Origin: CBDFNN01 sp965250215
Lineage (GTDB): Bacteria; Bacteroidota; Rhodothermia; Rhodothermales; DATKEJ01
Reading direction: 5' to 3'
DNA: 64,000 bases
NCBI GenBank assembly: GCA_965250215.1
Contig: CBDFNN010000003.1
Coordinates: 62,001 to 126,000, forward strand
Shown: in pieces, positions 15,465 to 24,889 of the stretch
How the letters are laid out: every line of letters starts with the position of its first letter
Position numbering within the stretch: the first letter of the stretch is position 1
Made by a program: the position numbers and the translations under genes
Notes under the pieces: generated by a model
Seen by the model: the letters and a program-made list of their open reading frames with translations, nothing else
Database searches by the model: none
What the model was told of the DNA's origin: nothing

Positions 15465-17459
15465 CTACTCAACAGGCACAACGAAGGGGGAATCAGGACT
15501 GCCAACTTGAAACACCGCTAATTTAAGGGGAATGGTGTCGCTGACGTTGCGTGCGTTCATAATATCCCCGGCCCTCATCTCCAAGGCTTGTCCATCGGTA
15601 TAAACATTCCGGCCACTCTTTTCCATAACCACCTCAAACTCACCCGTGATGACATAAATGAAGAGGTCTGCATTGTGAAAATGCTTTGGGGCCTTCCACC
15701 CAGGGGGGAAAAGCGCCTCTCGAATCAAAACGTCTGCTCCTTCTTCCCCAAGCTTACTAAGCTTGCTTCTTTTCAGAATGTTGTTGTATTGATTATCAGA
15801 TAGACTAGCATCCTGGACCTCCTGAGTATTGAGAAATGCCCGAGCCTGTTCGACCTCCGGCCGGGTCGATTCCTCGACAGTTATCTCGACAAGTTTTGCG
15901 TAATGTTGTGTGGCTTTTTCCCGGTTGCCAGATAGCTCAGCCGATCGCGCTGCACCATAGAGGCTGTTGAAACGGTTCGGCGCAAAGTGAAGCGATTGCT
16001 CGTAGGCCATAAGCGCATCAGACGGGCGATTCAGCTCAAAGAATAGATCGCCGAGCTGCTCCCGCGGAGGTAGGAGCGAGCCAGCTGTTGCTGGGTGTTT
16101 ACCCACTTTTTCATCGAGATCCGCCGCCGCCTGCGCGAGCTGTATGGCATGCTCCGTCTGGTCTTCTGCATAGGCCAGCCAGGCAGCTGCAGCAAGACGC
16201 ATCGATTCTACCTTACCTGTCCAATCATAGTGGCCAGCAAGAGGGGAGACCACAAGCCCATCGTGAAGCTGGCGAAGTTTATCGACCTCAATACGTGCCT
16301 CATCAACCTTGCCGATTCGAGCTGCTCCCAATGCGCGTGCATACGGGATCAAGGCGCGAACTTCGGCGCGCGGCCAATTATCCGATTCTGTACCAGAAGA
16401 CACGACCTCAGCCGCTGCCGCCCAATCCCGTCGTTCCAGCGCCCAACGGGCTGGTATTTCCGCGATATTGCGGCCTCCTCTGTCCTTGTTTTCCAGGGCG
16501 GCTTCATCGAGGATGGCCTTTGCCCCTTTCTGGTCATCGATCTGTAAATAGGCATAGGCTAGATAGCCATGTGGATGCAAGTTAACTGGTGATCCAGCAG
16601 CTGCCATGCGCCGGGCTGCATCAGCTGACTTCATGTTCGTCGCAATTGATTCGTTCCACATTCCAAGACGCGTGAAAATGTGCGAAGGCATATGCAAGGC
16701 ATGTGACGAAGCAGGCGCGATCTTGGCATAACTCAAGGCAGCGGGCAAGCCCTTTTCGGCTAGTGCAGCATAGTCGAAGGAGTGGATTAAATAGTGGGCA
16801 ATCCCGGGATGCTTCGGTTGTATGGGAAACATCTCGTTTAAAAGCGATCCTGCTTGTCTCTGATTGGCGAGGGTTGCGTCGGCTGGATCAACAGTGCCGA
16901 GCAGTGACAATGCATAGAAAATCTTTGCTTCCGTGTCTTCAGGGAATTGCTCAGAGAGATCACGCAGAGCGTTTGACCAGGCAAGTGCTCTATACCGGTG
17001 TGGTTGATCTTCGTCTTGAAGGTAATAGGCGCTGGTCGCTGCAATATATGCCTGTTCGCGCTCTGTTTGGGCGCTTACAGTCTGTGCCTTTTCGGCGGCC
17101 TCGTAACCGGGCTCAAAGCGATCGTCCGACATGGGCACTGGCCATACAGGATGAAGGTAGGTCATAGCCTCACCCCAGTGTGCGATGCCACAACTTGGAT
17201 CTTGTTGAGTAACCGCCTGAAAATCAGCGAGCGCCTCTGGATACTCAAATGAATGTAGATAAGCTAGTCCCCGTGTGAATGTACCGACCACTTTCTCGTC
17301 ACAAGAGATAGGAAAGTTGACGGCACCAAGGGTCTCTGATTCTGCCGCTTGGGATTCATCCTGTCTTTCGGTGCAGGCTCCCAAGGCCAAAGTGACGATG
17401 AATAAGGCTGTGAGTATGGGTCTTTGAGTACTGGTTATTTTCGCAGACCAGGGATTCAT
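15465..17459 (-). CDS. TPR-repeat lipoprotein with C-terminal cupin domain
   Basis: A 664-residue protein. Residues 1-29 form a lipoprotein signal (IVTLALGAC). From about 45 to 555 it is helical with TPR-like units (EYPEALADFQAVTQQDP near the start and RPSDALMAYEQSLHFAP near 490). The last 90 residues are a cupin barrel: FPPGWKAPKHFHNADLFIYVITGEFEV contains His metal ligands, followed by LEMRAGDIMNARNVSDTIP. TPR proteins of this type are common in the group, but the appended cupin is unusual and suggests a small-molecule sensor or enzyme tethered to a scaffold. It is a single gene with divergent neighbours. Confidence 0.8.
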   Translation of the reverse strand: MNPWSAKITSTQRPILTALFIVTLALGACTERQDESQAAESETLGAVNFPISCDEKVVGTFTRGLAYLHSFEYPEALADFQAVTQQDPSCGIAHWGEAMTYLHPVWPVPMSDDRFEPGYEAAEKAQTVSAQTEREQAYIAATSAYYLQDEDQPHRYRALAWSNALRDLSEQFPEDTEAKIFYALSLLGTVDPADATLANQRQAGSLLNEMFPIQPKHPGIAHYLIHSFDYAALAEKGLPAALSYAKIAPASSHALHMPSHIFTRLGMWNESIATNMKSADAARRMAAAGSPVNLHPHGYLAYAYLQIDDQKGAKAILDEAALENKDRGGRNIAEIPARWALERRDWAAAAEVVSSGTESDNWPRAEVRALIPYARALGAARIGKVDEARIEVDKLRQLHDGLVVSPLAGHYDWTGKVESMRLAAAAWLAYAEDQTEHAIQLAQAAADLDEKVGKHPATAGSLLPPREQLGDLFFELNRPSDALMAYEQSLHFAPNRFNSLYGAARSAELSGNREKATQHYAKLVEITVEESTRPEVEQARAFLNTQEVQDASLSDNQYNNILKRSKLSKLGEEGADVLIREALFPPGWKAPKHFHNADLFIYVITGEFEVVMEKSGRNVYTDGQALEMRAGDIMNARNVSDTIPLKLAVFQVGSPDSPFVVPVE

Positions 17460-17712
17460 AGATGTGTTTATGAGAGGGTGCTTAAATTGGTATCGAAATA
17501 TTATGATAGTGAATTAGTCCAAGGATTGTGTGCGCTGCACATTGGTTACCAATTATATTAATCACTAATTTTATTCGGGAGGATGTGGGAATTGATCGAT
17601 CTATGCAAACGCCCCGCATTCTTACGTCCTCAGCTCAACTCGGAGTGATGTCGCGGAAAAGGGTGTCATCGTTTATTAATACTCCATCTATCATTATTCC
17701 TTGGAGCTCCAT

Positions 17713-18294
17713 ATGAATATTGCCTACGCCAAAGGGATCGTCTTTGTCGCGACCATTGTCTTCTGGATACTGCGCGGAGTGATAAAGGCGCGTGCTTTTG
17801 GAGTGCCGGTCGTGAAAAGGAGGATTGGCGCGATTGAGATTCTTGTAATTCTAGTCTCTGTTGTCGGATGGATACTACCACTGGTCTGGCTTGCCTCGTC
17901 AGAGCTAACATTTGCAGACTATTCGCAATATCCGTCGGCGCTCATAGCCGGAACCGCGTTATATGGATGGGGGCTATGGCTGCTTCACCGCACAAACGGG
18001 GATCTGGGAAAGCATTGGTCGGCATCTCTCGAGCTGAAAGAAGACCATCGCCTCGTGACGAAAGGCGTCTATCGTCGGGTACGACACCCCATGTACCTAT
18101 CACTACTAATCCTTTCTGTTGGCCAAAGCTTGGCGCTTCCAAACTACGTGGCAGGACCGGCAGCACTGATTTCAATGATTGTACTCATTGTGTTTCGAAT
18201 GCCTGCGGAAGAGCGCATGATGATTGAGCAATTCGGTGACGATTACGTGGCATACCGTGAGCGAACGAGCCGACTAATTCCAGGGTTGTGGTGA
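17713..18294 (+). CDS. Isoprenylcysteine carboxyl methyltransferase family membrane protein
   Basis: A 193-residue integral membrane protein with about five helices. The C-terminal catalytic region of the ICMT/PEMT-like family is clear: LVTKGVYRRVRHPMYLSLL, then RMPAEERMMIEQFGDDYVAYRERTSRLIPGLW. This SAM-binding motif transfers methyl groups to lipophilic acceptors; the bacterial substrate is generally unknown. A TTG at 17701 extends the frame, but ATG 17713, preceded by TTGGAG, is the better start. It is divergent from the TPR-cupin gene. Confidence 0.87.
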   Translation: MNIAYAKGIVFVATIVFWILRGVIKARAFGVPVVKRRIGAIEILVILVSVVGWILPLVWLASSELTFADYSQYPSALIAGTALYGWGLWLLHRTNGDLGKHWSASLELKEDHRLVTKGVYRRVRHPMYLSLLILSVGQSLALPNYVAGPAALISMIVLIVFRMPAEERMMIEQFGDDYVAYRERTSRLIPGLW

Positions 18295-18355
18295 AGGCAA
18301 GACTTGATGAGGATGTTGGCCACCTTGCGAAGACCTAGTCTCTCAGATCCGATGC

Positions 18356-20302
18356 TTAGAATGACAATCCATAACCAAAAGGATACAATGGATCTTTGGA
18401 GTCATAGGGTACATCCTCCAATTGGTTTTCCACCGCTTCAACGGAGGACGGGATTTCAATAGGAAGTTTGCCGGTCGGATTGAACTTCCCCAAAATGAGT
18501 TCGAGGATAATCTCGTCCTGACATTCGAAATCCGCAATGACAGCCTTGCTGGCCGCATTGATTTCTGGGATGACGCTTGGTCGCAAAATCGTCATTACTG
18601 TAATGGTAGGTTTCGAATTTGTGCGTTCCAGTATTTCCTTCTTTTCGTCCTCAGGAAAATCCAATCGGCCTTGTGGAATTAGTCGTTCCAATAAACCACC
18701 TCCTTTGGGAGGGGAGGAGGGAGTAAGCAGTTTTTGAACGATGAAATCAGCATCGTCGATATCCTCAACAATCTGCGGAAAGATTTTGCTTAGGCCTGTC
18801 TGTGTAAAACCGTGAAGAAATATTTTCTTGTCCGTAGAAAGCGGTAGTAAATTAGCCTCGTTCTTTAACAGGACCATAGCTTTACGTTGAGCCTCCTTTC
18901 CCTTTTCAACAAATTCAGCTTGACCGACGATGCTAGTATTTTCCAAATCGACATAAGGATTGTCGAAAAGACCAAGCTTAAACTTTTGGCTTAAAATTCG
19001 CCGTAATGAAATGTCGATTCGAGATTCGGGAAGCTCATCGCCTTCCACTAGATCGATAATGTGTTGGGCTACATATTCCCCACCGAAAACATCACACCCG
19101 GCATCCAATACCTTTTTGACCCGCTCTTTTTCACTTAAATGTTCAACACCCCATGCCGAGGCATCCTTGACAGCCATGTCGGAAATAATGCCCCAATCGG
19201 TTGCCACAACTCCATCAAATTTCAAAGAGTCTCGTAAGAGATCTTGAATCATTTCCTTACTAAAGGCAAAACCGACCTCCTCTTTGGCCTGGCCTTTGGG
19301 TACGCCGTAGTATGGCATGATCTGGCCGGTATTGGCTGCAAATGCACCCTCTGTGAATGGAATTAAATGGTAGTCGAAATTATCTCCAGGATATACCTGA
19401 CCTTTGCCGCTTGCAAAATGGGCATCCCAGCCATCTTCTTGTGGACCACCGCCCGCAAAATGTTTAGTTTGACAAACGACACTGCTCGGCCCGAGGCTAT
19501 CACCTTGAAACCCTAAAATGTACGCCTTTGTAAGCGCTGCACTCAAATGAGCGTCTTCTCCAAAAGTACCGTTGACCCTGGCCCATCTAGGATCCGTCGC
19601 GATATCGGCCATCGGGTGCTGTGCTAATCGAATACCCAAGGCCAAATATTCCTGCCGTGCAATGTCAGCGAATTCTCTAACCAAAACTGTATCACCAATC
19701 GCACCAAGGCCCAATTGAGAAGGCCAGATAGAAATCCATTTTGCCTCGGAGCTGGCTCCTGGCATGGCCATCGTTCCGTGTCTCGGGTCTGAAATGAGCG
19801 TTATAGGGATTCCCAAACGCGTACGCCCGGCGAGCTTTTGAAGATTGTTGTTCCAAGTGGCATAATTTCTTGCCGACGTGCCTCCGAGATTTTGCACGTG
19901 GTTCATTTTCATTTTCAGAATCGTACTGGAGGTGCTCTCGGTTAGAAATGAGAAAGGGTCTGAAATGGTCGGTATCTCAAGTAGCGAACCATCTTCTTCC
20001 ATGGCCAAGAAATGGGCAAGCATCACTCCTGCCTTCTCGTCCAATTGCATCTGAGAAATCAGGTCGTCGACTCTGCCATCGATCGAGGCCCTTGAATCCT
20101 CGTAAACATCCAGATTCCCATTCTTATTTAAATCGCGAAATGAATAACCATCAATGGTCAAGGTGATAGCTTCCGCTCCAGCCAATTTCATATTGGAGGA
20201 CGATTGTACCTTCCATTTGATGAAAAAAGCCAAATAGGCAAGCAGTAAGAGTAGAATGACACCACCAAATATTTTGCCGACTATTTTTAGAGTCTTTTTC
20301 AT
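18356..20302 (-). CDS. Membrane-anchored glycoside hydrolase family 3 protein
   Basis: A 648-residue enzyme with an N-terminal transmembrane anchor (residues 8-28) and an EF-hand-like calcium loop at 57-68 (DLNKNGNLDVYE). The GH3 barrel follows: DPRHGTMAMPGASS, WPSQLGLGA, QHPMADIATDPRWARVNGTFGED, KHFAGGGPQEDGWDAH, and VVATDWG with the nucleophile Asp. The C-terminal alpha/beta domain ends at YPFGYGLSF. The usual Fn3-like tail of many GH3 beta-glucosidases is absent. It probably hydrolyses beta-glycosides at the periplasmic face. Confidence 0.9.
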   Translation of the reverse strand: MKKTLKIVGKIFGGVILLLLLAYLAFFIKWKVQSSSNMKLAGAEAITLTIDGYSFRDLNKNGNLDVYEDSRASIDGRVDDLISQMQLDEKAGVMLAHFLAMEEDGSLLEIPTISDPFSFLTESTSSTILKMKMNHVQNLGGTSARNYATWNNNLQKLAGRTRLGIPITLISDPRHGTMAMPGASSEAKWISIWPSQLGLGAIGDTVLVREFADIARQEYLALGIRLAQHPMADIATDPRWARVNGTFGEDAHLSAALTKAYILGFQGDSLGPSSVVCQTKHFAGGGPQEDGWDAHFASGKGQVYPGDNFDYHLIPFTEGAFAANTGQIMPYYGVPKGQAKEEVGFAFSKEMIQDLLRDSLKFDGVVATDWGIISDMAVKDASAWGVEHLSEKERVKKVLDAGCDVFGGEYVAQHIIDLVEGDELPESRIDISLRRILSQKFKLGLFDNPYVDLENTSIVGQAEFVEKGKEAQRKAMVLLKNEANLLPLSTDKKIFLHGFTQTGLSKIFPQIVEDIDDADFIVQKLLTPSSPPKGGGLLERLIPQGRLDFPEDEKKEILERTNSKPTITVMTILRPSVIPEINAASKAVIADFECQDEIILELILGKFNPTGKLPIEIPSSVEAVENQLEDVPYDSKDPLYPFGYGLSF

Positions 20303-20549
20303 TTCGCTGTTTTAGACTTTTCTTTTTGCTGTTCTTCTCACCGTTTTGAATAGGTCCGAACAAGTTCATCCAAGTACCGCCATTATTTGTTGAGGCGGAT
20401 AAAGAAAGTGAATTTTGAAGATAGTCAGCGGAGCCAAGTTGTTCAACAAGGAGACAAGTCATCGTAAAATATCACTTCGGCTGTAGAAAAGAGGAAGGAC
20501 CGATTCTAGATCTCGTATTCTACAATCATTAAAATATCCAACGAACTCT

Positions 20550-20993
20550 ATGCAATTCAAGCCCGCTAACACTAAGGGCACCATCTTGGCCTTTCTACTT
20601 CTCTCTGGCTGTACAACTACTCAGGAGTCTGAGCCTACAGCACAATCTATTACGACCGCTTCAGGGCTGACTTATGAGATTATTGAGGCAGGAAGCGGTC
20701 CACTTGCTAAATCGGGTGATACAGCCCTAATTCATGAGACGACGCAACTCAAGGATGGAACTATGATTACTGACACTTGGGAAATGAATTTTCCCATTCG
20801 GTTTCTGTTAGGCGGTAAACAAGTCATCGACGGGATGGATGAGGCCGTGACGGGCATGCGTGTTGGAGAAAGGCGCAAGCTCATCGTACCACCCTCGCTA
20901 AGTCAGCGCTCGAGCTATCCGGAAAATGGATCGTTTGGACCACGAGATACGCTTTACTACAACGTAATTCTTCTACAAGTCTCTGAGCAGTAA
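20550..20993 (+). CDS. FKBP-type peptidyl-prolyl isomerase lipoprotein
   Basis: A 147-residue lipoprotein (signal ending LLSGC, Cys21) with one FKBP domain. Recognisable parts are TASGLTYEIIEAGSG, the GDTALIHETTQLKDGTMITDT strand, VIDGMDEAVTGMRVGERRKLIVPP and YNVILLQV at the end. FKBPs catalyse cis-trans proline isomerisation in secreted proteins. The upstream 247-bp gap towards the divergent GH3 gene shows no other gene. Confidence 0.87.
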   Translation: MQFKPANTKGTILAFLLLSGCTTTQESEPTAQSITTASGLTYEIIEAGSGPLAKSGDTALIHETTQLKDGTMITDTWEMNFPIRFLLGGKQVIDGMDEAVTGMRVGERRKLIVPPSLSQRSSYPENGSFGPRDTLYYNVILLQVSEQ

Positions 20994-21176
20994 TGTCATC
21001 TCTCGAAAAAGGACTAGACCTCGTCGTCGTTCCAATCGCGGCCCCAACCTGTAATATTGCTTTATCGATATCTGGCCGAGACACTCTCCCGACTGTGCAA
21101 AGAGGGAAGCATGCGAAGCCGTCTATTCGACTCTATATTCAAGGTCCAATAAATAGAAACTGAACCGACCAATGGC

Positions 21177-22079
21177 ATGACCAATCACTCGAGTGATAAG
21201 GAATCCTCTGTAGACCTATCAACTCTGATCGCTGGATTCTGGCGACTGAGCAGTTGGGGCCAGAGCCCCCAAGAGACGCTGCGATTTATTGAGCGATGCA
21301 TTGAACTTGGTGTGACGAGCATGGACCACGCGATGGTCTACAAGAGCGAAGCACCATTTGGAAAAGCACTTGCACTGCATCCCAAATTGAGAGACAAGAT
21401 CGAGATCGTCACCAAGTACGGTATACGCCCAACTGCTTGTGGCGATCTTGGAGCGAAAAAAACGAATCACTACGATAGTGGTTCGGCCGCTATGATCCAG
21501 TCCGTTGAAAACTCACTCCAGGATCTCAAGACAGACTACATTGACCTGCTACTGATTCATCGACCCGACTACTTAATGAATGGTGACGAGATCGCCCAGT
21601 CATTTTCTCTTTTGAAAAAGGAGGGTAAAGTCAGAGCTTTTGGTGTGTCCAATTTTACCATTCATCAGTTTACTGCATTGCAGCATGCTTTGGACTTTCC
21701 GCTCATTACCAATCAGGTAGAATTCTCACCCTATGCAAAGGAGAATCTAGATAGCGGCGTTTTCGAACAATGCCAGCGCTACGGGATTCGGCCGATGTTT
21801 TGGTCATGCCTCGGAGGAGGAGCACTTCTAACTCCGAGCGACGAAAAAGGCCACCGCATCATGAAGGCACTCGAAGCAATCGCTGAAGAGGTCGGTGCTC
21901 AAACGATAGAGCAAGTCGTATACGCGTGGATATTAGCTCTCCCGTGTAGGCCACACCCGCTACTTGGCACAAGCCGAATTGAACGCGTCGAGCAGGCTGT
22001 CGCTTCACTCGGTCTAAATCTGACAAAGGAACAGTGGTATAGTATTTGGGAGGCCTCGGAAGGGAATCCCGTTCCCTGA
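21177..22079 (+). CDS. Aldo/keto reductase
   Basis: A 300-residue TIM-barrel oxidoreductase close to the YdhF-type subgroup. The expected catalytic residues are present: Asp and Tyr in MDHAMVYKSEAPFGKAL, Lys in EIVTKYGI and His in LLLIHRPD. The NADPH-binding end shows LLGTSRIERVEQAV. The substrate is unknown. It stands alone between the FKBP gene and a convergent MDR oxidoreductase. Confidence 0.9.
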   Translation: MTNHSSDKESSVDLSTLIAGFWRLSSWGQSPQETLRFIERCIELGVTSMDHAMVYKSEAPFGKALALHPKLRDKIEIVTKYGIRPTACGDLGAKKTNHYDSGSAAMIQSVENSLQDLKTDYIDLLLIHRPDYLMNGDEIAQSFSLLKKEGKVRAFGVSNFTIHQFTALQHALDFPLITNQVEFSPYAKENLDSGVFEQCQRYGIRPMFWSCLGGGALLTPSDEKGHRIMKALEAIAEEVGAQTIEQVVYAWILALPCRPHPLLGTSRIERVEQAVASLGLNLTKEQWYSIWEASEGNPVP

Positions 22080-22115
22080 TCGGTCGCTGACTTTTCGCGG
22101 TGTATCCGAATTACG

Positions 22116-23096
22116 TCAGGACTGAATCATGTTAATCACGACAGCCCCTAGGCGCTGTTCGGTTTCAACTCTATGATGCGCTTCGGCCGCCTGTTCAGGG
22201 GAATAAACCCTGTCGATGACTGATTTTATTTTACCAGCCTCAATCATGTCCTTTAGTGCGAGTAACTCTTCCTCCGTCTCGCCGGCAAATGCAAAACTCA
22301 CGGTCTTGTCTGTAATTCTGGAAGTAAGAACGGATCTTAGCATGTCGGATATTCGAGGATTTCCCATCAGATATCGTCCTCCGGATTTGAGGGAGTTAAC
22401 ACAAGCGGAGTAGGAGTTTCCGGCAACCATGTCAAAAATCACGTCGAATGTTTGGCCACTCTGAGTGAAATCCTCTCTGATGTAGTCGAAGAAATGATCT
22501 ACGCCAATACGGCGCAGCATTTCCTCCTTGATGCCGCTGTCAACGGCTGTTACTTCGGCCCCCATTGACTTGGCAATCTGCACCCCGAAGGTGCCGATGC
22601 TACCACCGGCTCCGTTAATCAAAATCTTTTCCCCGTCTAGGATATTCGCTTTTCTCAAAAAGTGAAGTGCGTTCAGTCCGCCTAGTGGGACTGCCGCCGC
22701 CTCCACAAAACTCATATTATTCGGCTTCGGCACAATCGTGCTTCTGGCAGGCAGGCTCGCATATTCGCCATAGGCACCAAAGCTAAACCCGGTAGACCCG
22801 AAGACCTCGTCTCCTTGACTGAATTTCGATACGTCTTTGCCAAGAGATTCCACCACCCCGGCAAAATATCCGCCCAGTACCTGCTTCTTCGGCTTTGTTA
22901 TTCCCATCGCAACACGTAAGGGTATCCGAAACCAATTCACTGCAAAATTAAAACTCCTTAGTTCGCAGTCGGCCTTGGTTGCTTCTGCTGCGTGGATTTT
23001 TATCAAGACCTCGTCATCTCCTGGTACTGGTTTTTCGATCTCTTCGAACTGAAGAACTTCGGGAGGCCCGTACTTTCTATATACAATTGCTTTCAT
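22116..23096 (-). CDS. NAD(P)-dependent medium-chain alcohol dehydrogenase/quinone oxidoreductase
   Basis: A 326-residue MDR enzyme. It has the N-terminal GroES-like domain (YGPPEVLQFEEIEKP, EVLIKIHA) and the Rossmann motif INGAGGSIGTFGVQIAKSMGAEV. The catalytic zinc ligands of true alcohol dehydrogenases and the four-Cys lobe are missing, placing it with zinc-less quinone oxidoreductases and enoyl reductases. It lies 15 bp downstream of the stop-to-start gap of the serine hydrolase gene on the same strand, so the two are likely cotranscribed. Confidence 0.88.
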   Translation of the reverse strand: MKAIVYRKYGPPEVLQFEEIEKPVPGDDEVLIKIHAAEATKADCELRSFNFAVNWFRIPLRVAMGITKPKKQVLGGYFAGVVESLGKDVSKFSQGDEVFGSTGFSFGAYGEYASLPARSTIVPKPNNMSFVEAAAVPLGGLNALHFLRKANILDGEKILINGAGGSIGTFGVQIAKSMGAEVTAVDSGIKEEMLRRIGVDHFFDYIREDFTQSGQTFDVIFDMVAGNSYSACVNSLKSGGRYLMGNPRISDMLRSVLTSRITDKTVSFAFAGETEEELLALKDMIEAGKIKSVIDRVYSPEQAAEAHHRVETEQRLGAVVINMIQS

Positions 23097-23111
23097 GTGA
23101 TTCCTTCTCCG

Positions 23112-24575
23112 CTATCCAAAGATCTCCTTGACTTGCTTTGCCACCGCGTTGTTTGGATTGCCGCTCATTGCATAGTCTACAATACCTTTCAAATATTCGA
23201 TTTCCTCATTGCTCAGAACACGATTCGCAAAGGAAGCGATGTTAGATGAGTCAATCGCTCGTTCTGCCTTGATGGCGAAGTAGAGTCCTAGAAATTGTTG
23301 AACACCAAAATCATATTCATCCAGATTTTTCTCCTTTAGCTGATTCCATTTAGACACGACGGCCTCCATTCCACCCTTTTCGAAGTCTTTCCATGCTTCG
23401 AGACTTGCCAGTGCTTTAGGTTCAACCAGATCTTCGCCAAGCAAGACATCGATAGCCGCTTTCGATATTTCGGTGACCGGTGCGGGAAGGGAGTTGGATA
23501 AAACGATGACACCAATTGATCTTTCAGGAACCAACAGAAGGTTGGCGTGAAAGCCATCATCACTTCCTCCATGGCCGATAGTCTTCTCCCCACGATGATC
23601 TCCTAAGAACCAACTCAATCCAACATGGCTTTCTTCCTGGTCTGCATCCTCTAAGACCGCCCATTCTTTCCAAAGAACATCGTAGCTCGATGATTCGAGT
23701 ATTTCCTTAGAATCGAAGCCACCCCGATTTAGATTGGCAATGGCCCAGTTTGCCATATCGAGAACGTTCGAGTGCAAAGTAGAACTCGGTGCATGCCTCC
23801 GATTATATGGGTAAATGGGAAGCTGAAACCGAGAGAGCCCGCTTGAGTGAGGTGCGGCCCAATGGCTGGGAAGATCGGTCTCCATCAAGAAAGTGCTGCT
23901 CGACATTTCGACTGGATCGAAAATCTGATCTTGTTGGTAATCTTCGAAAGATTGCTTCGATACCTTTGCAACTAGGTCTCCCAAAACTTCAAAGGCGACA
24001 TTGCTATATCTAAAGCGCTCTCCCGGTGCGGCTATCAGCTCCTCCGATGAAAGATCTCGAACATATCGTTCGAGGGCACCCTCATCATACTGAGGATTAT
24101 TCCATTCATAGTCGTTGGAGTTGGGCATACCTGCTACATGACTAAGCATTTGTTGAATCGTGATACTTCGATATTCCTCTCCTTTCATCGCGAAGTAGGG
24201 GAGGTGTTTTTGGACGGGGTCGCTGAGATTAATCAAACCACGCTCCACTAGTTGCATGATCGCTGTTGCCACGAAGGGTTTGGAGATCGACGCCAAATGG
24301 AAAACCGTATTCGGAGTAACTGCTTTTGAGGTATTCATGTCTTGGACGCCAAAACCTCTTGCATAGACCACATTCCCTTCATGGACAACGGCAAGGGCCA
24401 GTCCTGCAATTCCATTCGTTGTCAGTAACCCATCGATATATGGTGTTAACTGCACATCAAGCTTGGTCCCAGATTCACCCACTACAATTTGGTCTGATTG
24501 GATGGGGCTATCGCTCATGCATGAAGACAGCACAAGTGAGACTAGGCTTATTGAGAGAGAGGATCTAAGACTCAT
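23112..24575 (-). CDS. Serine hydrolase lipoprotein (class C beta-lactamase/DD-peptidase fold)
   Basis: A 487-residue lipoprotein (LVSLVLSSC near residue 18). The penicillin-binding fold motifs are SISK (serine nucleophile and Lys) in VFHLASISKPF, the Tyr-Ser-Asn motif in RFRYSNVAFEV and the third motif HGGSDDG. The family includes esterases, D-aminopeptidases and beta-lactamases; the unusual C-terminal 100 helical residues give no further hint. It is first in a pair with the MDR oxidoreductase. Confidence 0.88.
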   Translation of the reverse strand: MSLRSSLSISLVSLVLSSCMSDSPIQSDQIVVGESGTKLDVQLTPYIDGLLTTNGIAGLALAVVHEGNVVYARGFGVQDMNTSKAVTPNTVFHLASISKPFVATAIMQLVERGLINLSDPVQKHLPYFAMKGEEYRSITIQQMLSHVAGMPNSNDYEWNNPQYDEGALERYVRDLSSEELIAAPGERFRYSNVAFEVLGDLVAKVSKQSFEDYQQDQIFDPVEMSSSTFLMETDLPSHWAAPHSSGLSRFQLPIYPYNRRHAPSSTLHSNVLDMANWAIANLNRGGFDSKEILESSSYDVLWKEWAVLEDADQEESHVGLSWFLGDHRGEKTIGHGGSDDGFHANLLLVPERSIGVIVLSNSLPAPVTEISKAAIDVLLGEDLVEPKALASLEAWKDFEKGGMEAVVSKWNQLKEKNLDEYDFGVQQFLGLYFAIKAERAIDSSNIASFANRVLSNEEIEYLKGIVDYAMSGNPNNAVAKQVKEIFG

Positions 24576-24889
24576 TTGGGAATTAGTGATAGAAGGAATA
24601 TGGAGTTTGCTTGTGACTGACGAATCGAATACGCTAGGGTTACACCTAGCAGAGTCTTGTCAGAGTTTCAAGCGATGGATGTACTAGCAATTTCGTGAAT
24701 CACACAAGGTTTCAGACTTAAAGCAGGGCTCGTGGATCCTGGACCTAGTGTAGCTTTATCGGTAAGCGATAGACTTAACAGAAGATCGTAGATGCATAAT
24801 TGGGCGCATGTTGAATTATGCTTTCTTCTTTCCGATACTATTTCGAGATCTGGGCGACTCCTTAAGTAACATCAGAATGGTAAAAGTTC
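24576..24889. promoter_or_regulatory. 314-bp divergent gap with an 18-bp palindrome
   Basis: No gene is visible. A perfect inverted repeat, GCTAGG at 24633-24638 and CCTAGC at 24645-24650, with a 6-bp spacer, is a possible operator for the serine hydrolase gene, whose start is 58 bp away, or for the divergent repeat-protein gene. Confidence 0.35.

Noticed and set aside
16088..16585. Several long + strand frames inside the TPR-cupin gene
   Set aside because: They are antisense shadows with Pro/Arg/His-rich composition; the minus-strand gene has clear TPR and cupin motifs.
20151..20462. A 103-codon minus-strand frame upstream of the GH3 gene
   Set aside because: It overlaps the GH3 N-terminus in another frame and has no recognisable domain, signal peptide or ribosome site.
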